DNA of 64,000 nucleotides from Uloborus plumipes. Its lineage: Eukaryota; Arthropoda; Arachnida; Araneae; Uloboridae. Position 1 is the first letter of the stretch. Each line of letters begins with the position of its first letter. The stretch spans positions 1 to 64,000 of the forward strand of contig JAXGGA010002284.1 of assembly GCA_038373865.1 (NCBI GenBank), given 5' to 3'. Positions 34,401 to 46,745 of this stretch are shown here, one piece after another. Below the pieces are notes generated by a model, which saw nothing but the letters and a program-made list of their open reading frames with translations, did no database searches and had not been told where the DNA came from. A program made the translations under genes and the position numbers.

Positions 34401-35045
34401 TATTTTTGATTGGTCATTGAATTTGGTATTAAATTTCTATAAATTTCATTCATAATTGTTAATTTCCAATATTTTGATCTAAACTAAGCTGTAATTTTCA
34501 TTTATTAATTTTTGTAATAAAGATATGCTTGTAAGTAAATTTCGTAACGTAAGTTACCCAGTTGAAAAGCCCCTTAAACCTCAATTTTTGAAATACATTT
34601 TTAAATTTATGAAAATAAAATCCCAAGCATTATAAGGAACTGATAAATTTTACTTTAAACAAGAAAACAGCTGTAATAGAGCAGAAATTTGCATTAGAAC
34701 CAATTTTCATATTATGTCATTCCCTTTTTTGTGTAACGTAAGTTACTGCCTTATTTTTGACTGCTAAATTTTGTAAAATTGTAATGCATCGAATATTTTT
34801 GCATTTTAATTTTACTTTTGACTGTCATTTTCATAGAATGCTTTTATATAAGGTTTGCATAGCAATATTTGTCTGTACTGAGGTGCTAAACGCCTAAGAG
34901 TTGGTCGAAATGTAATGTAAGTTACCGTGAAATTGTCCATGTTGCTAATTTACATCCTTTTTAAGAAAAATTAAGTTAAAATTGTAAAATTATTGCTTGT
35001 AATATTTCTTGTTGGAAGTTCAAATTTCTTTTATTTTCCTTTTTA

Positions 35046-35110
35046 TCCTACTTTCCCGTAAACTGAAAAAAGGCGAAAAAAGCATGATAAGTGGCATGCA
35101 TCGTAAAAAT
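35046..35110 (+). mobile_element. Solitary 5' end related to the Helentron-like family
   Basis: CCTACTTTCCCGTAAAC, then GGCGAAAAAAGCATGATAAG and GGCATGCATCG, aligns with the first 70 bp of the elements at 45894 and 48164. No 3' partner was found nearby. Confidence 0.55.
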
Positions 35111-36574
35111 AGCACAAAAAAATATTTATTGAAAAATTTATTTTTTAATTAATTTTTTACTTAACTTTCCCTTTTTTTAATTAACCGAAATTACCTTCCA
35201 TGGTGACACTTCCTTCCATTGTGACATCCGTGATAGGAATACTGAAGTATATTACATTTCATAACCGAACTGGAAGGAGAAAATCTATTTGCTAAAACCA
35301 TTATTAAATTAATTTAGATGAATTAAAAAAGTGAAGAGAGAGAAAGGCTCTTAAGAGATAAAAGTAAAATGTGTAAGAAGAGATAAAGAATCTTTCTAGT
35401 ACTCATAATGGGTAATTTAATGAAAGTATTAGAACCTTTTATCATCTAAGAAATATTTCTTATAGTTAACTGCAGGAAAATAAGTTATAAAAATTACGTA
35501 TGAACTACAAAACATAAAGATAATCTGCGTAATATAAAGTATCGCATAAGGTTACTTTTATATTATAATTGAATTTAAGAATTAATTTTACATTCTTTTT
35601 TATAAGTCTTAAGAGTCGTTTCTTTAGTTGTTACATATCGGGACAACTAAGCTAGAATTCGGAGTTTTTTCTGTACTCAATTAAGTTCATAATTTTTAAG
35701 CATTTTGTTTCTCATACTTACTTGAGTTTTAGAGCTTAGTGCATGTTTCATGTAATTAGCGAAATTAATTTTCAATGTGTTTAAAAATATAGTTAATTTC
35801 AATCGAAAATTTTAAAAAGCAGGCGAGAAAAGTTTTTGTAGAAAATTTAGCAGATTAATTTTAACATAATCACTTCAATAAATGGACGTTAATTTTATTA
35901 TTTTTTGTTGTAACAGAAAAGTGAATTACATTTCAAAAGTGTTTTAATAAACAATTCTGAGGAATTCTTATTTAAAATCATTAACCGATAGATTCGCTTT
36001 GACAATGTGTTTTAAATTTTAGCTGTTTTGAATGTTTAGTTTCGGAAAGTAAAGAAATTTGAATCTACTTATGAAGTGTTAACCCTTAATCGAATGCATA
36101 CATTCGAGTTAAGTGTCTTTATAACAATATATGAAAGTAAAAAGGGAGAAAGAGAACGAAAAAGATATTTTGTGGATCATTACGAGTATTCAGAAGCATT
36201 TATTAAGTCTAATAAATATTATGAATACTTAATTTACTTAGTTTTAAACCTCTGTGTTACATCGCAACGTTTTCAATAAGCTAAATATTAAATAAGAATT
36301 AAACCAATTTCAAGTTACATGCCGTGCAAACAAATAGTATTACCAAATATATAGAATAGACTCATATTCGAAATTCATTTTTTTATTGGTTTTGAGGCAT
36401 TTTTTAGAGCATCCTGACAACGTATAGTTCATTTCAAATGACAAGAGACATTTAAAAAGCAGTTAGTTATATGTTTTCGCTCAAAAAAGGTATCTATGTT
36501 TTAAATTTCCAATGGCATAATAAAAAGGTGTGGAATACAAGAATGGGAAAGAAGCTAGAGTCCTATATCATCCC
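35111..36574. other. Non-coding stretch, nothing recognised
   Basis: AT-rich. A short repeat CTTCCATGGTGACA / CTTCCATTGTGACA occurs at 35195-35226. No gene. Confidence 0.45.
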
Positions 36575-37292
36575 TATCGGGCCCTTAATCGGCCACTTTG
36601 CCGATTATTAATAATCGGCAAAATCGGGCCGATTAATCGGACGAAAAAATATTTTTTAAATATTGTTCGTTAAAGTTTACCCTCACTAATAAACTAGAGG
36701 AATAATTTTATTAACAGCAACGATAATCCTCACAGTAGATATAAAGGTTTAAATAAATTAATTCTCCTACTTTGAATAAATAAACACATAGACAATGTTG
36801 CAACATTTTTCATGTGGCGATAGTTTTTCCTTAGCTCAGTGCTTTTAGATAATCTCTAATTTTCATAAAGAATATAAGTCTTGAATTAAATTGCTGCTAA
36901 TTATTAAAAATTTCAAATTGAAAGTAATTAGAGTGCTCGCCACACACTCCCCCTCCCCTATTTTTGCAATTTTACGTCCAATTAACATAATAAACAATGT
37001 GTTGATGTTTTTTATTGACAATAATATGAAAATTGGTTCTAAGAAATTTGCTAAAATATTGTAATTCTTTTGTGAAAATTAGGAAAATGGTAAAAAAAAA
37101 TCTTCTCTCAGAAATAAATTACTTACTATTTTTAAACTTGGAATAGTATAAGAGAGAAAAAAGAGTGAGGGTAAAATTTGTAGCATTAAAAACAATCATC
37201 CTTATCATTAATTGGTTCAGCCGACTCATCGGCCGATTATCAACAGCTGATTAATCGGTAATCGGCCAATTTGCTTATCGGTGCATCCCTAA
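36575..37292 (-). mobile_element. hAT-type element, minus-strand copy
   Basis: The right end CTTATCGGTGCATCCCTA is the complement of the left end of the copy at 43600. The left part (GCCGATTATTAATAATCGGC, GATTAATCGG) complements that copy's right end, but its outermost bases are decayed. Internal matches such as the TGTTGCAACA segment confirm it. It is about 0.7 kb, shorter than its 1147-bp relative, so internally deleted. Confidence 0.75.
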
Positions 37293-37919
37293 AAGAAGCA
37301 TAGCGAAATGAAAGAAGTTTAGCATTTGCCCAAAAGTTCTCACGTTTAACTGTTGATATAAACATCCCAGTAGAAAAGGTAGGATACAGTGAACCCCCAA
37401 TTATCCGTGGGGGCTTCACTCATGTTGTTTTTTTTTAAGTTTATTATTTATTAATTTATTTTTTTACACTGATAATTTACTGAACCGAATGCAGAAAAAT
37501 GCATCGATTTTGGCTTAGCCCAGCTTGCTCCCATTTTAAAACCAACAACGAAGAAGCTCTCACACATTTTGACGGACATATCAAATAACCGAGGAACATA
37601 AATGTTATGCATAACTTTATGTCAAGATACTATTGAAAAAACTTCGAATATTAATTATGAAGAAGTGTTTTAAAATGAAAAAACTAACCGATGTTTTTGT
37701 AAAAATTTTAAGGTATGTGCTTGTTATAAGGGTCTTTACTACTCGTATTATTATAATTAATACTACTACATTTTTTGTCACGTAAATCTGGCTTACGATA
37801 ATAATTTCATGCTATGAATATTAAACACGATAATCCATAGTTTAATAACTTAAATAAACTAGACATATTTTATTATTTATGTTTAATAACGAGAGTAAAT
37901 GCAATGGGATAGGGGATTC
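37293..37919. other. Non-coding stretch, nothing recognised
   Basis: No coding or repeat structure recognised. Confidence 0.4.
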
Positions 37920-37924
37920 TACCC

Positions 37925-38030
37925 AAGTAGCACACTTCGTTTTTTAAAGGTTGTAAAATGGTTATTATCGTTGTAACAACCGCTTAAAAACGTTTATAAA
38001 ACGTTTAAAGGTTATTTGTGCTCCCTGGGT
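37925..38030. mobile_element. Small MITE with ACCCA.GTAGCACA ends
   Basis: TACCCAAGTAGCACA at the left and TGTGCTCCCTGGGTA at the right are inverted. The interior repeats AAACGTTTA-like pieces. About 105 bp. No target duplication could be fixed. Confidence 0.6.
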
Positions 38031-38069
38031 ATGATTAGAAAGTTGAAGAAAGAAAAAAGAAGCTCATAC

Positions 38070-38070
38070 A

Positions 38071-38107
<37 letters not shown>

Positions 38108-38109
38108 GC
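38070..38109. repeat. (CT)n(CA)n microsatellite
   Basis: About ten CT then about ten CA units. Confidence 0.95.
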
Positions 38110-38932
38110 ACTAAATTTACACTTTTGCCTAAAGATAAATTGCGATTCCTCTACCCATAACCTCAAATTCTCATATAGTACAGTAATTTTTTTGGATTTG
38201 AAGTTTCACTTAATGCTTCGGTTTCAATTTGTACCTAACGATAGAGAAAGAATATTAATTCATTTTCTTAGAAAGAAAATGAATTAATGTTCTTTCCAAA
38301 AGAAAAAGGCATTAAAAAAGACAAAGCTCATATTTTTTACATCTTAAACTCATGCTTGAGCTTATTCAAGAAGAGAAAAAAGCGGAAGCGGGAAAAGAAG
38401 AGGGAAAAACGACGCTTATAATTGGAGAAAGCAATTTTTCATCCGAAAATGCACTTCCTCAAGCAGAAAACTTTTCTAGACGAAATTTTGCTAAAATTCA
38501 TGAATCATCCAACCTAAAACCGTTAGAGTGCAAAATTGCGATAGAAGTAAGAGATTAAAGTAATAAATTAAAAATATTGGTTGTCAAGCGATGACCCCGT
38601 TGTTTCTGCAAATACAAAAAAGGAAAAAAAAAAAGTTAAAATTAACGCTCTCTCTTGCATACTGAAAAACTCATATTCAATATTTTCACATTAAATTTCA
38701 GAAGCAAAATGTAGTTTCAGAATTGAAATTTCTAAAGAAATATTTGTAAGAAATTATGTATGTGTAGGACATTCTGATAGAAAATCGTTTTCATGACCTC
38801 GTTATAATTTAGGAATTTTTTTATAATAAACACGATTTTAGGAGTTTAAATCCTTTTTAGAATAGAGTTTATCATGATAATAACCACAAATTTTCTATAT
38901 TTTGTCTTCAAATGCATTTTATGTACGTTCAA
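38110..38932. other. Non-coding stretch, nothing recognised
   Basis: Includes a perfect inverted pair TTCATTTTCTTAGAAAGAAA near 38261-38287. A 68-codon frame at 38352-38558 (Lys/Glu-rich) is unrecognised. Confidence 0.4.
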
Positions 38933-38934
38933 CT

Positions 38935-40972
38935 AGGGGTGCGACATCGAAGGCAAAACATCGATGTTTTAAGACATCGATGTTTCGAAATTAAGACATC
39001 GATGGTATTGATACATCGACCAAAAAACATCGATGTTTTCAAACATCGATGTTTCAAAACATCGATCTTTTTTCATAAAAATTACTTACACATTTAAACG
39101 TACAGTAATACAGTAACTCCCCAATACATTGCGCCTCTTTATATCACTCAGATTTATCTTTTGTCTCCTGAAAAACATCAACCGTATGATACCGATGTCA
39201 ATTGAATCGGTGAGTGCAAAAACCACTTCAGTCAAAACAATTCAAAAATTCGTTTTTCATGGAAACAAGCTCTAGAAGGCAAGATGCGTGTTGACAGCAA
39301 AAATCGCGTCAATCAGGCTAGTAGTTCCTAAGTTACGGGGCCTCCCTTCTGAACGTTGGCGCAGAAATGACGTGAGTCCAGTGACTGACGTTGTTTATAC
39401 ACCCAACGCTAGAACGAGCATGACTTTCTAAGGGCGCGCATTCGTTCCCAACGATCAGACTTCGGTACTATTAAGAGGACGATTTGTAACTACGTACGTG
39501 ATCGGATTTACACACCTAGAGCACTAACGCAGCCATACTTTTCTTGGGGGGGGGGGGGGGTGTAGGGGTGATCAAAACAATCTTTTCTCGAGTAAAAGAC
39601 TAATGTATTAGATTTTCAACAATGTTTAAACCAAAGTCTATGGGGTTTTGTCCTTATCTTTCCTTCGCTGTTCCCCACTGACCTGATTAATATGAAGAGT
39701 TGTGTGCTCAGACCAGTGACAGCTTTCACGTCACCAAGCTATAAACAAATTTGATGATTGGTGGAAGGACTTATACAAAAAAGAAAAAAAAGCTCTAACA
39801 GAGAATGGCGAGAAGAAAATGCGCAGAAAGGGACAAAATTTAAGTTTATCCCCACTCGATACAAGGAGTTCTTCCATAGCTTTAAGGGAAAAGGGATTAC
39901 CGCGGCACATACTTTCTTTGATTGGAGCTTGCTAAGAGCTGAAGCTAACTTCCCGAAAAGTCGCTTTTACTTCAAGCGATGCCTATCCTTCAGGGCACGT
40001 TAATACCAACATGAATAAAATGTAAAATATCAAGAAGGTTATTGTATGTTATCCTGAAAACGTTTTTGTGATGAATTATTTACCTGATCAAAGACTTCAC
40101 ATCATGACAGAACATGATCTATTTTAAGAGATGTACATATATATCCATATTTTTCTTCTTTTTTTGCTCCTCTTTTATTAGTGTAGATTCAGCAAACTCT
40201 TCTCAATTTTTGTAATAACCTTCCACTGTTGTTGATAACCCATATTTCTCATACTGTAAAGTTTTAAAGTTCTTTATTTATTTTGATTTCGTATTTTTTT
40301 TAACGATGTATGAGTAAAACTGATCTGTTCTTGGAGCTTAATAATTTTTTGAAGTCATGTGCCACAATAATAAAGCAACAGCTACTTCATATCTGATGAA
40401 ATCATAAATAAATATAAACTTTTAATCGATGATAACTTTTTTCCCCGAGTGTAAAAGCCTATTGAGTGCAAAAAAAACATCAGTTCGGGAAACTGATCAT
40501 TAAAACACATCGACCTTAAAATATCGATGGTAACTATCAAAAACGTCTTCTAACGAGATTAATAGTGTAACGGCTGATTAACGATATAACTTTTGGCCGC
40601 ATATCTTGATGATTTTTTTTGCTGAAATATACAACATTCACATAAAGAATAATAATGAAATAAAAAAAATTAAAAAAAAAAATAAATACGGAAACAAGCA
40701 AAACATCGATAATAATCATAGAAAATGTTTTCTAATGAAATTAATACTGAAACTTCTAATTAAGGATGAAAACTTCTTAATATGTCTTCATATCGCATGT
40801 TTTTATCTAGCTTTTTTTGCTGAGTTATAAAACATCGACATCGAAAAAAAAACTTCGAACCAAAACATCGATGTTGGGAAAACATCGACCCTCAAACATC
40901 AATGGTAAAAACATCGATGTGTTTGCAAAAACATAGATGTTTCCAAGACATCTACGTTGCAGCCCAATACTA
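38935..40972. mobile_element. Large foldback-type element rich in ACATCGATGT motifs
   Basis: The left 150 bp holds about eight ACATCGATG motifs and the right 130 bp (40840-40970) as many, mostly palindromic ACATCGATGT. Outermost ends TAGGGGTGCGACATCGA and its rough inverse (GTTGCAGCCC) suggest hAT-like termini. About 2.0 kb. The middle has GC-richer segments (39290-39520, 39880-40000) and an unrecognised 81-codon frame at 39758-40003. Target duplication not found. Confidence 0.6.
39542..39560. repeat. G homopolymer
   Basis: About 16 consecutive G; likely variable in length and in assembly. Confidence 0.9.
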
Positions 40973-41847
40973 AACTATCATTCCCTCAATGTTTTCCCCT
41001 CTTAGTAAAAAGTGGGCAAAAATTGCTTGTATGCAAACAAACAGCAAGTTCAATTTTTTTTTCAAAATATTAAATTATATACGAATACATATAAAAGCCA
41101 CATTAATTTTTATTTAAAATAACTTCATAAAAGCTGCATTAATTTTTATTTAAAATAACTTCGCACTAAATATGTCCCTAGCAAGTTGTGTCATTCTATT
41201 ACAATAGTAAATTAACCCCTAAGAGCAGCACTGTAATAACAAAGTGACGATAAAAGTTTAGGTAGTTGATACCTATCAGAGAAGAATGCTGCAGCTTGTT
41301 TTGGTCTTGAAATTTGCTGAAAGTTTGTCTCCGATCTCAGTTCGAATTCATTTAACCAAGTAAGGTTCCTTACATTCTTTACGTTTTTTTATTTCTTCAC
41401 TTAGCTTTCAAAAGTTAAATAAAAAAAAAATAATGCAGCAAAACTGAATGATTATAAATTGTTTCCTCATTTAAACATATTTATATGTGATTAAACTCAG
41501 AGAGCTATTAGTTCTGGTTACTAACATAATTTTTTTTTAAATTTATATCCTGCACAGTGGCGTAAAAAAAGTGTTGCAGGCTCCAGCTTGCTGGGCCATC
41601 ATGTGCTGCAGGGGCAGGTGAGCATCTCCGGTTTAGTAGAGCACCGGGAAGCGAGACATTGGCATAGTGCCAATCTGAAAGAGAGACTACATGACGTTTG
41701 AGGTCCCAAAAGAAAACATATAACTCTGCCAAATTTTGCTTGAGAAAGAACTGTATCTGTTGCTAGAAAAGTTTATGGAACCCCACTTCCTAAAGGTTTT
41801 CCTGTAGCACTGAAGTTTTTTATAGAGTATTTTACTTATGTTAAATT
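40973..41847. other. Non-coding stretch, nothing recognised
   Basis: Contains a short direct repeat (AAAAGC.CATTAATTTTTATTT at 41093 and 41129). No gene. GC-richer piece 41572-41700 is unidentified. Confidence 0.4.
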
Positions 41848-41905
41848 TAGTGGTTCAGTGGTAGAGCTTCGTGCTTACACGACGCAGACTTGGATTTGAT
41901 TCTAA
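41848..41905 (+). repeat. tRNA-like head (SINE or tRNA pseudogene fragment)
   Basis: GTGGTTCAGTGGTAGAGC is a good A-box region and GGATTTGATTCT a decayed B-box, with about the right spacing. No matching acceptor stem closes it, so it is not a working tRNA. Confidence 0.55.
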
Positions 41906-41930
41906 ATTATGTTCACTTTAAATATAAATA

Positions 41931-42183
41931 CAGGGGGGGGGGTGGCCCACTTACCCCTTCCTAAGGGGTAAGTGGGCCCCCCAAGCCATTTTGTAAAGAA
42001 TAAGATAGTTAAAAATATTTAAAGCATTTTTTTTTTGGAAATAATGCTGAACTTGTGTTCATTAATAATGTCCAAGATAAAATAACTCAACAAATTTAAG
42101 CTGTTTTGCTTTAAAACTTTTGTACAAGGCTTTAAAAACGAACTGTTCTGAAAAGGAGCCCACTTACCCTAACCAACCCTATA
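41931..42183. mobile_element. Small MITE with GCCCACTTACCC motif
   Basis: Left: a G run then GGCCCACTTACCCC, then its inverse GGGGTAAGTGGGCC at 41965. Right: GAGCCCACTTACCCTAACC. The motif is again repeated inside as well as at the ends, and TA-like flanks are present. About 250 bp. Confidence 0.55.
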
Positions 42184-43591
42184 TTTTATTTCTTTAAAAC
42201 CACGTACAGCACTGTACAGTGTTTAATTAAAATTTGAGTTAGAAATTGATCCTTGCAATAGAAACTTGATTTTACTCACCTAAACATAAAGTTCGTTATC
42301 CTTTTCCTCTCAATTTTTTTTTAACGTAAAAAAGGAAAGAACATTGTTTGCATAGCTAAATTTTTCCTACGGCGTTTTATTTTAAGCATTGCAAAAAAAG
42401 CATAAAAAAAAGTTGCGTTTCGCTTTTGGTTTTATGGTGCATTAAATTGCTTAATTTGCTTAATTATTCATTAATTAAAGGCATAACGTTTGCGTTTAGT
42501 TTATTTTTAGATATCTTTTTTGGATAATATACTTCTTAAAATAGCCCTAGTGAAACAATTTATATTTAGGCAATTTTTACTGATAGAATAAGAGGTTCAA
42601 TTTGATGCTCACCAATACATTGTAATATATTACATAATGTGTGCAAATTTAGTGCGTATTCTCAAATTTCTAATGAAAGTATTTCAAAAACTTAAAGCCC
42701 AAAACACTTCAATTTTTTTGTTTCTAATTGACTAGTCAGGTACAACCATTTAATCAAAAACTGTGAAGGTTTAGGTTACTGATCAATTTGCTGTGGTTTG
42801 TCTTATTTGGAAATTGTGATCGATTTTTTTACAAGGTAATCCCCCCCCCCCCTTATTTCGCTTTAGCAAGTTGTTGCAAAAAATAGAGTGGTTGCAGAAA
42901 AATCAAGCGCAAATTCCTCAGTATTGAAACTTCAGAATAATTTGAGTCGATATATTTGCGAAAGTTAAAGAGATAAGATCTACGACAATTCTCATGAATC
43001 GAATAGGTTTTCTAAGGAATGATTAAACTTTTGATGGCATTTAATGAAAATAACCCTTTTTTGCTCTCTTTACCTAAATAAATTCTTTCCCGTATTTTCT
43101 TCCTCTTTTAGACCTTTCCAAAAATGTCAAAAGTTCAGTAGTATGCAAGCTCACAGAAGATGTTAATAATTTATTCCTTTTCTCCAATTTTCTCGAGTTT
43201 TATAAAGGTTAAAGTCACTTTCTATTTGAAAATCCCACACATTTGCTATGAATCTTAACTCTTTTGTTGCAAGTTTGAACATTTCTATTATGTAAAAGAA
43301 ACTAATGAGATTTAAAGTAAAATGCACAAACATCAAGCTTTAGAAAAACGTTCTGCAATGTTGATTTAAGGGAAAAGCTTGTTCAAAAATCCACGTTAAA
43401 CAGCGTTTTACAGCTGTTTTTGATTTTTCGCAACCATTAAAGGAATACTGCATGAGCTTTACTGGCTAACATTGCTGTTTTTCCAGATAAATATATTCCG
43501 GTAACTGGCTAGTGACACTTGATTTAATCATACACTGTTGCAGAGCATAACTTTATACGTCGTTCTTGATTAAAACTTTCCGCAATGTATT
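42184..43591. other. Non-coding stretch, nothing recognised
   Basis: AT-rich with a C run at 42841-42852. No gene or element ends seen. Confidence 0.45.
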
Positions 43592-43599
43592 GTCTGTAT

Positions 43600-44746
43600 T
43601 AGGGATGCACCGATAAGCAAATTAGCCGATTACCGATTACCGATTAATCGGCGAATGAGAATCGGCCGATTAATCGGCAGAGACGATTAATGTTCGGGTT
43701 TATTATTTTTAATATTACCAATTTCACCCTCACTGTTTTTACCCTTTCTAATACAATTCCGATTTTTAGAAATGGTGACTTATTTGTTTTTGACAAAAGA
43801 TTTGTTTTTCTCCATTTTTCCATGTTAAATAATTTCAAAATTTTATCAACTTCCTTTGAAATTTTTTAAATATTTTTGTAAATAAATTAAATTAACACAC
43901 TAGACATTTTAGTGAAAAAACAAATGGGGGGGGGGGAGCTGTGATGAGCACTTTAATTTAGGGGTGTTCTTAATTTAAATTTATTTTTCAACTATAAGTA
44001 GCCATTTAATTCAAGACTTGTTCTTTGAAAATTAGAGGTTATTTAAAAGCAATAAGCTAAGAGAAAAATATCGAGACATGAAAAATGTTGCAACATTGTC
44101 TATAAGTGTAGATTTGTTCAGAATAGGAATATTAAATTATTAAATCATTTATATCAACTGAGAGGATATTTATTATTATTATTATTATAATTTTGTATTT
44201 CATTCTTTGAATGATTTGTTTTGTTTTTACTCCTTACACTTTCGTAAAACGTGTAATTCTTGTGTTTGCAGAAAATTATTTATTTCTTGTTTATAAATTT
44301 ATTCATCGTAATATTGTGTTCAAAAATCGTTGAATGAATTTTATTTAAAACATCATTTCCGCCGGTTGATTGGCAAAATTTGACTGATTTTGAATGAAAT
44401 AAAATATTCATGTTTTTGAATTACAACTTAAAATTTCAGGAATTTGCAGAGGGTTATCTTTTAATATTCCAATCAGCTTTACGTTTTCTATGAACTATTT
44501 GTTTTGTTTTCACTCTGTACACACTTTCATACTGTATGTTATAGTAAGGATTTCAGAAAATTACATTTATTTACTGTTAATAAAACAATTTATCAGTTTC
44601 TTCGTGAAGGTATACTTTAAAAGATAACACAAAAAATTAAAAAAAATCGCCGATTAATCGGCAAGATTTTGCCGATTATTAATAATCGGCAAAGTGGCAG
44701 ATTATGGCCGATTAATCGGTACTGCCGATTAATCGGTGCATCCCTA
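43600..44746 (+). mobile_element. hAT-type non-autonomous element, complete copy
   Basis: Inverted ends TAGGGATGCACCGAT (43600 on) and ATCGGTGCATCCCTA (to 44746) are flanked by an exact 8-bp direct repeat GTCTGTAT (43592-43599, 44747-44754). An 8-bp duplication is the hAT hallmark. GATTAATCGG and GCCGATTA motifs repeat many times near both ends. 1147 bp, no transposase. Confidence 0.9.
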
Positions 44747-44754
44747 GTCTGTAT

Positions 44755-45276
44755 GACGTAAGATTGACTTTTCTAAATGACAGGGGGAGGGGGAGGAAAA
44801 CTATAGAGCATGCTTTTTCGTCCTTTTCTATTCTTATGCAATCACATATTTCAGCAATTTTTACTACAAAACGTCCACTGGAGAGTGAAATAATAAGTAA
44901 AAAATAATCAACAGGAAGAGTTCTCATGGAACGTCCAAACAAACTGGATTGTTCGACAAAAGAACGTACTACAGAGAACGCTATAAAAGAGTGGTATCGC
45001 ACCAAATAATTCAAAAGTATATTCAAAGCACAGGTTGAATTAATGCCTGTAATGCTTACTAGATACTCCATCTCTGACAATTATAGCTTTCTTTTCTGTG
45101 TTATCGTATTAGCCGAAAATTCAAATTTTCCGTCTAGCTTTCTGGATGATTTCATTTTTATTTTTGAAATAAATAAACAGATTAATAAATATATTTCCCG
45201 TCATAGTTATAACCACAAATTTAACCACTTTAGGGAGAATATAAATCACGAAATTTCCTTAACCTCAGATTTTCGT
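44755..45276. other. Non-coding stretch, nothing recognised
   Basis: Minus frame of 122 codons at 44712-45080 overlaps the hAT end and is unrecognised; probably chance. Confidence 0.4.
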
Positions 45277-45277
45277 T

Positions 45278-45497
45278 AGTGGATAAAGGTGATATGTGTC
45301 CATTTTGAAAACGTACTTTTTACCATGGATGAAAATGATAAGTCTATCAGTATCATGTCCCCTTTGTCACAGAAATGGTTGGCAACTAAGAATATGACCC
45401 CGTTTTACCCGTTGAGAAAAATTCATTAAAAATATAACATTTTTTTTTTCTATACATTTAAAACATTGTCACCTATTACCTTTATCCACTTGCCCTT
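45278..45497. mobile_element. Probable MITE with AGTGGATAAAGGT ends
   Basis: AGTGGATAAAGGTGATATG at 45279 and the inverse of AAGTGGATAAAGGTAATAGG ending about 45496. About 215 bp. No clear duplication. Confidence 0.5.
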
Positions 45498-45583
45498 TCA
45501 ATTCTAGTTTATTTTCATTCAAAGTCAATAAAACACACTGAAATATCCACTGTTGCTATGCTTAATGGATTATCGTATCGCAG

Positions 45584-45604
45584 CCACACACACACACACA
45601 CACA
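45584..45604. repeat. (CA)n microsatellite
   Basis: About ten CA units followed by an A run. Confidence 0.95.
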
Positions 45605-46110
45605 AAAAAAAAGTAATTCAATTTTCCTATTTTTTGTTATAAAAGAAATCGTGATATGCCAAAAAATATCGCTGTAGTACTCACACTTTTAGTAAGAATT
45701 CAATACACCTGTACTTTTTAGAATCAAATGTAGTATCTTTTGTTCTATTTTTATGACTTATTTTGTATTCATTATTATTACAAGGAACAGTGAAACGCAG
45801 AAGAATTTCTAGAGTATGATAATGATAAAAATCTTACTTAAGTTATTAAAAAACCCTTTTTTTTCAGTCGCATCGACGTTTGATCAGTTTTTTAGCCTAC
45901 TTTCCCGTTAAAAATAAAAGAAAGACGGAAAAAGTATTGAAAGTAGCTTAATGCATCTAAAAAATATCGCCAAGTCCAAAAAATATCGCCAAGTTAAAAA
46001 AAATATCGCCAAGTCCAAAAAATATCGCCAAGTGAAAAAAATAAAGAGGTAAAATGAATATCGAAAAATTAAAAATTTGAAAGTAGGGTATTGAGATGGG
46101 GAATTTGTGT

Positions 46111-46168
46111 GTCGGTCTGTCGGTCGGTCGGTCTGTCTGTCGGTCGGTCTGTCGGTCTGTCTGTCCCC
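46111..46168. repeat. (GTCGGTCT)n microsatellite
   Basis: Mixed GTCGGTCG and GTCTGTCT units in Helentron-like copy 1; the equivalent in copy 2 (48380-48417) is shorter. Confidence 0.9.
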
Positions 46169-46745
46169 CCCTAATAACTTTTGAATGAACATTCCGATTT
46201 GGACGAACTTTTTTTTGTTGGAAAGATCTCGGCGAGTACAGCTCATTCCCATATTTGATTTTTCGATTTGAACAATTTTTGGTTCAACTTTGAGCCGTTC
46301 AAATAACCGGTCCCGCGATACTAACTTTTGAATGAACAGTCCGATTTGAACAAACTTTTTTTTGTTCGAAAGATCTTTTCAAGGATACTTCATTCCCGTA
46401 TCTACATTTTCGATTTGAACAATTTTTCGTTCAACATTGAACCGTTCAAACAAGCTGTCACCCCTAATAACTTTTGAGTGAACAGTCCGATTTAAACAAA
46501 CTTTTTTTTGTTCGAAAGATCTCGGCAAGGATACTTCATTACCGTATTTAAATTTTCAATTTGAACATTTTTTCGTTCAACATTGAACCGTTCAAGCAAC
46601 CTTTCTCCACCTAATAACTTTTAAGTGAACCGTCCGAATTGAATAAACTTTTTTTTGTTCGAAAGATCTCGGAGAGACTCATTCCCATACTTCACTTTTC
46701 AATTTGAACCATTTTTCGTTCAATGATGAACCGTTCAGAAAAATT
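46169..46745 (+). repeat. Four tandem units of about 145 bp
   Basis: Each unit reads CCTAATAACTTTTGAGTGAA, then CCGATTTGAACAAAC, then GTTCGAAAGATCTC and CATTGAACCGTTCAA. Part of Helentron-like copy 1. Confidence 0.9.

Larger units (their letters stand above)
33582..34925. repeat. Dispersed array of the 14-bp motif GTAACGTAAGTTAC
   Basis: Exact copies at 33582, 33749, 34544 and 34733; variants at 33775 (GTAATGTAAGTTGC) and 34912 (GTAATGTAAGTTAC). The motif is itself an inverted repeat, GTAAC-GTAA-GTTAC. Spacing is irregular. This is the same design as the dispersed motifs in the pogo-like elements at 9732 and 28603, and a matching C-terminal coding remnant lies inside at 34218-34400. Terminal inverted repeats were not found. 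Confidence 0.75.
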
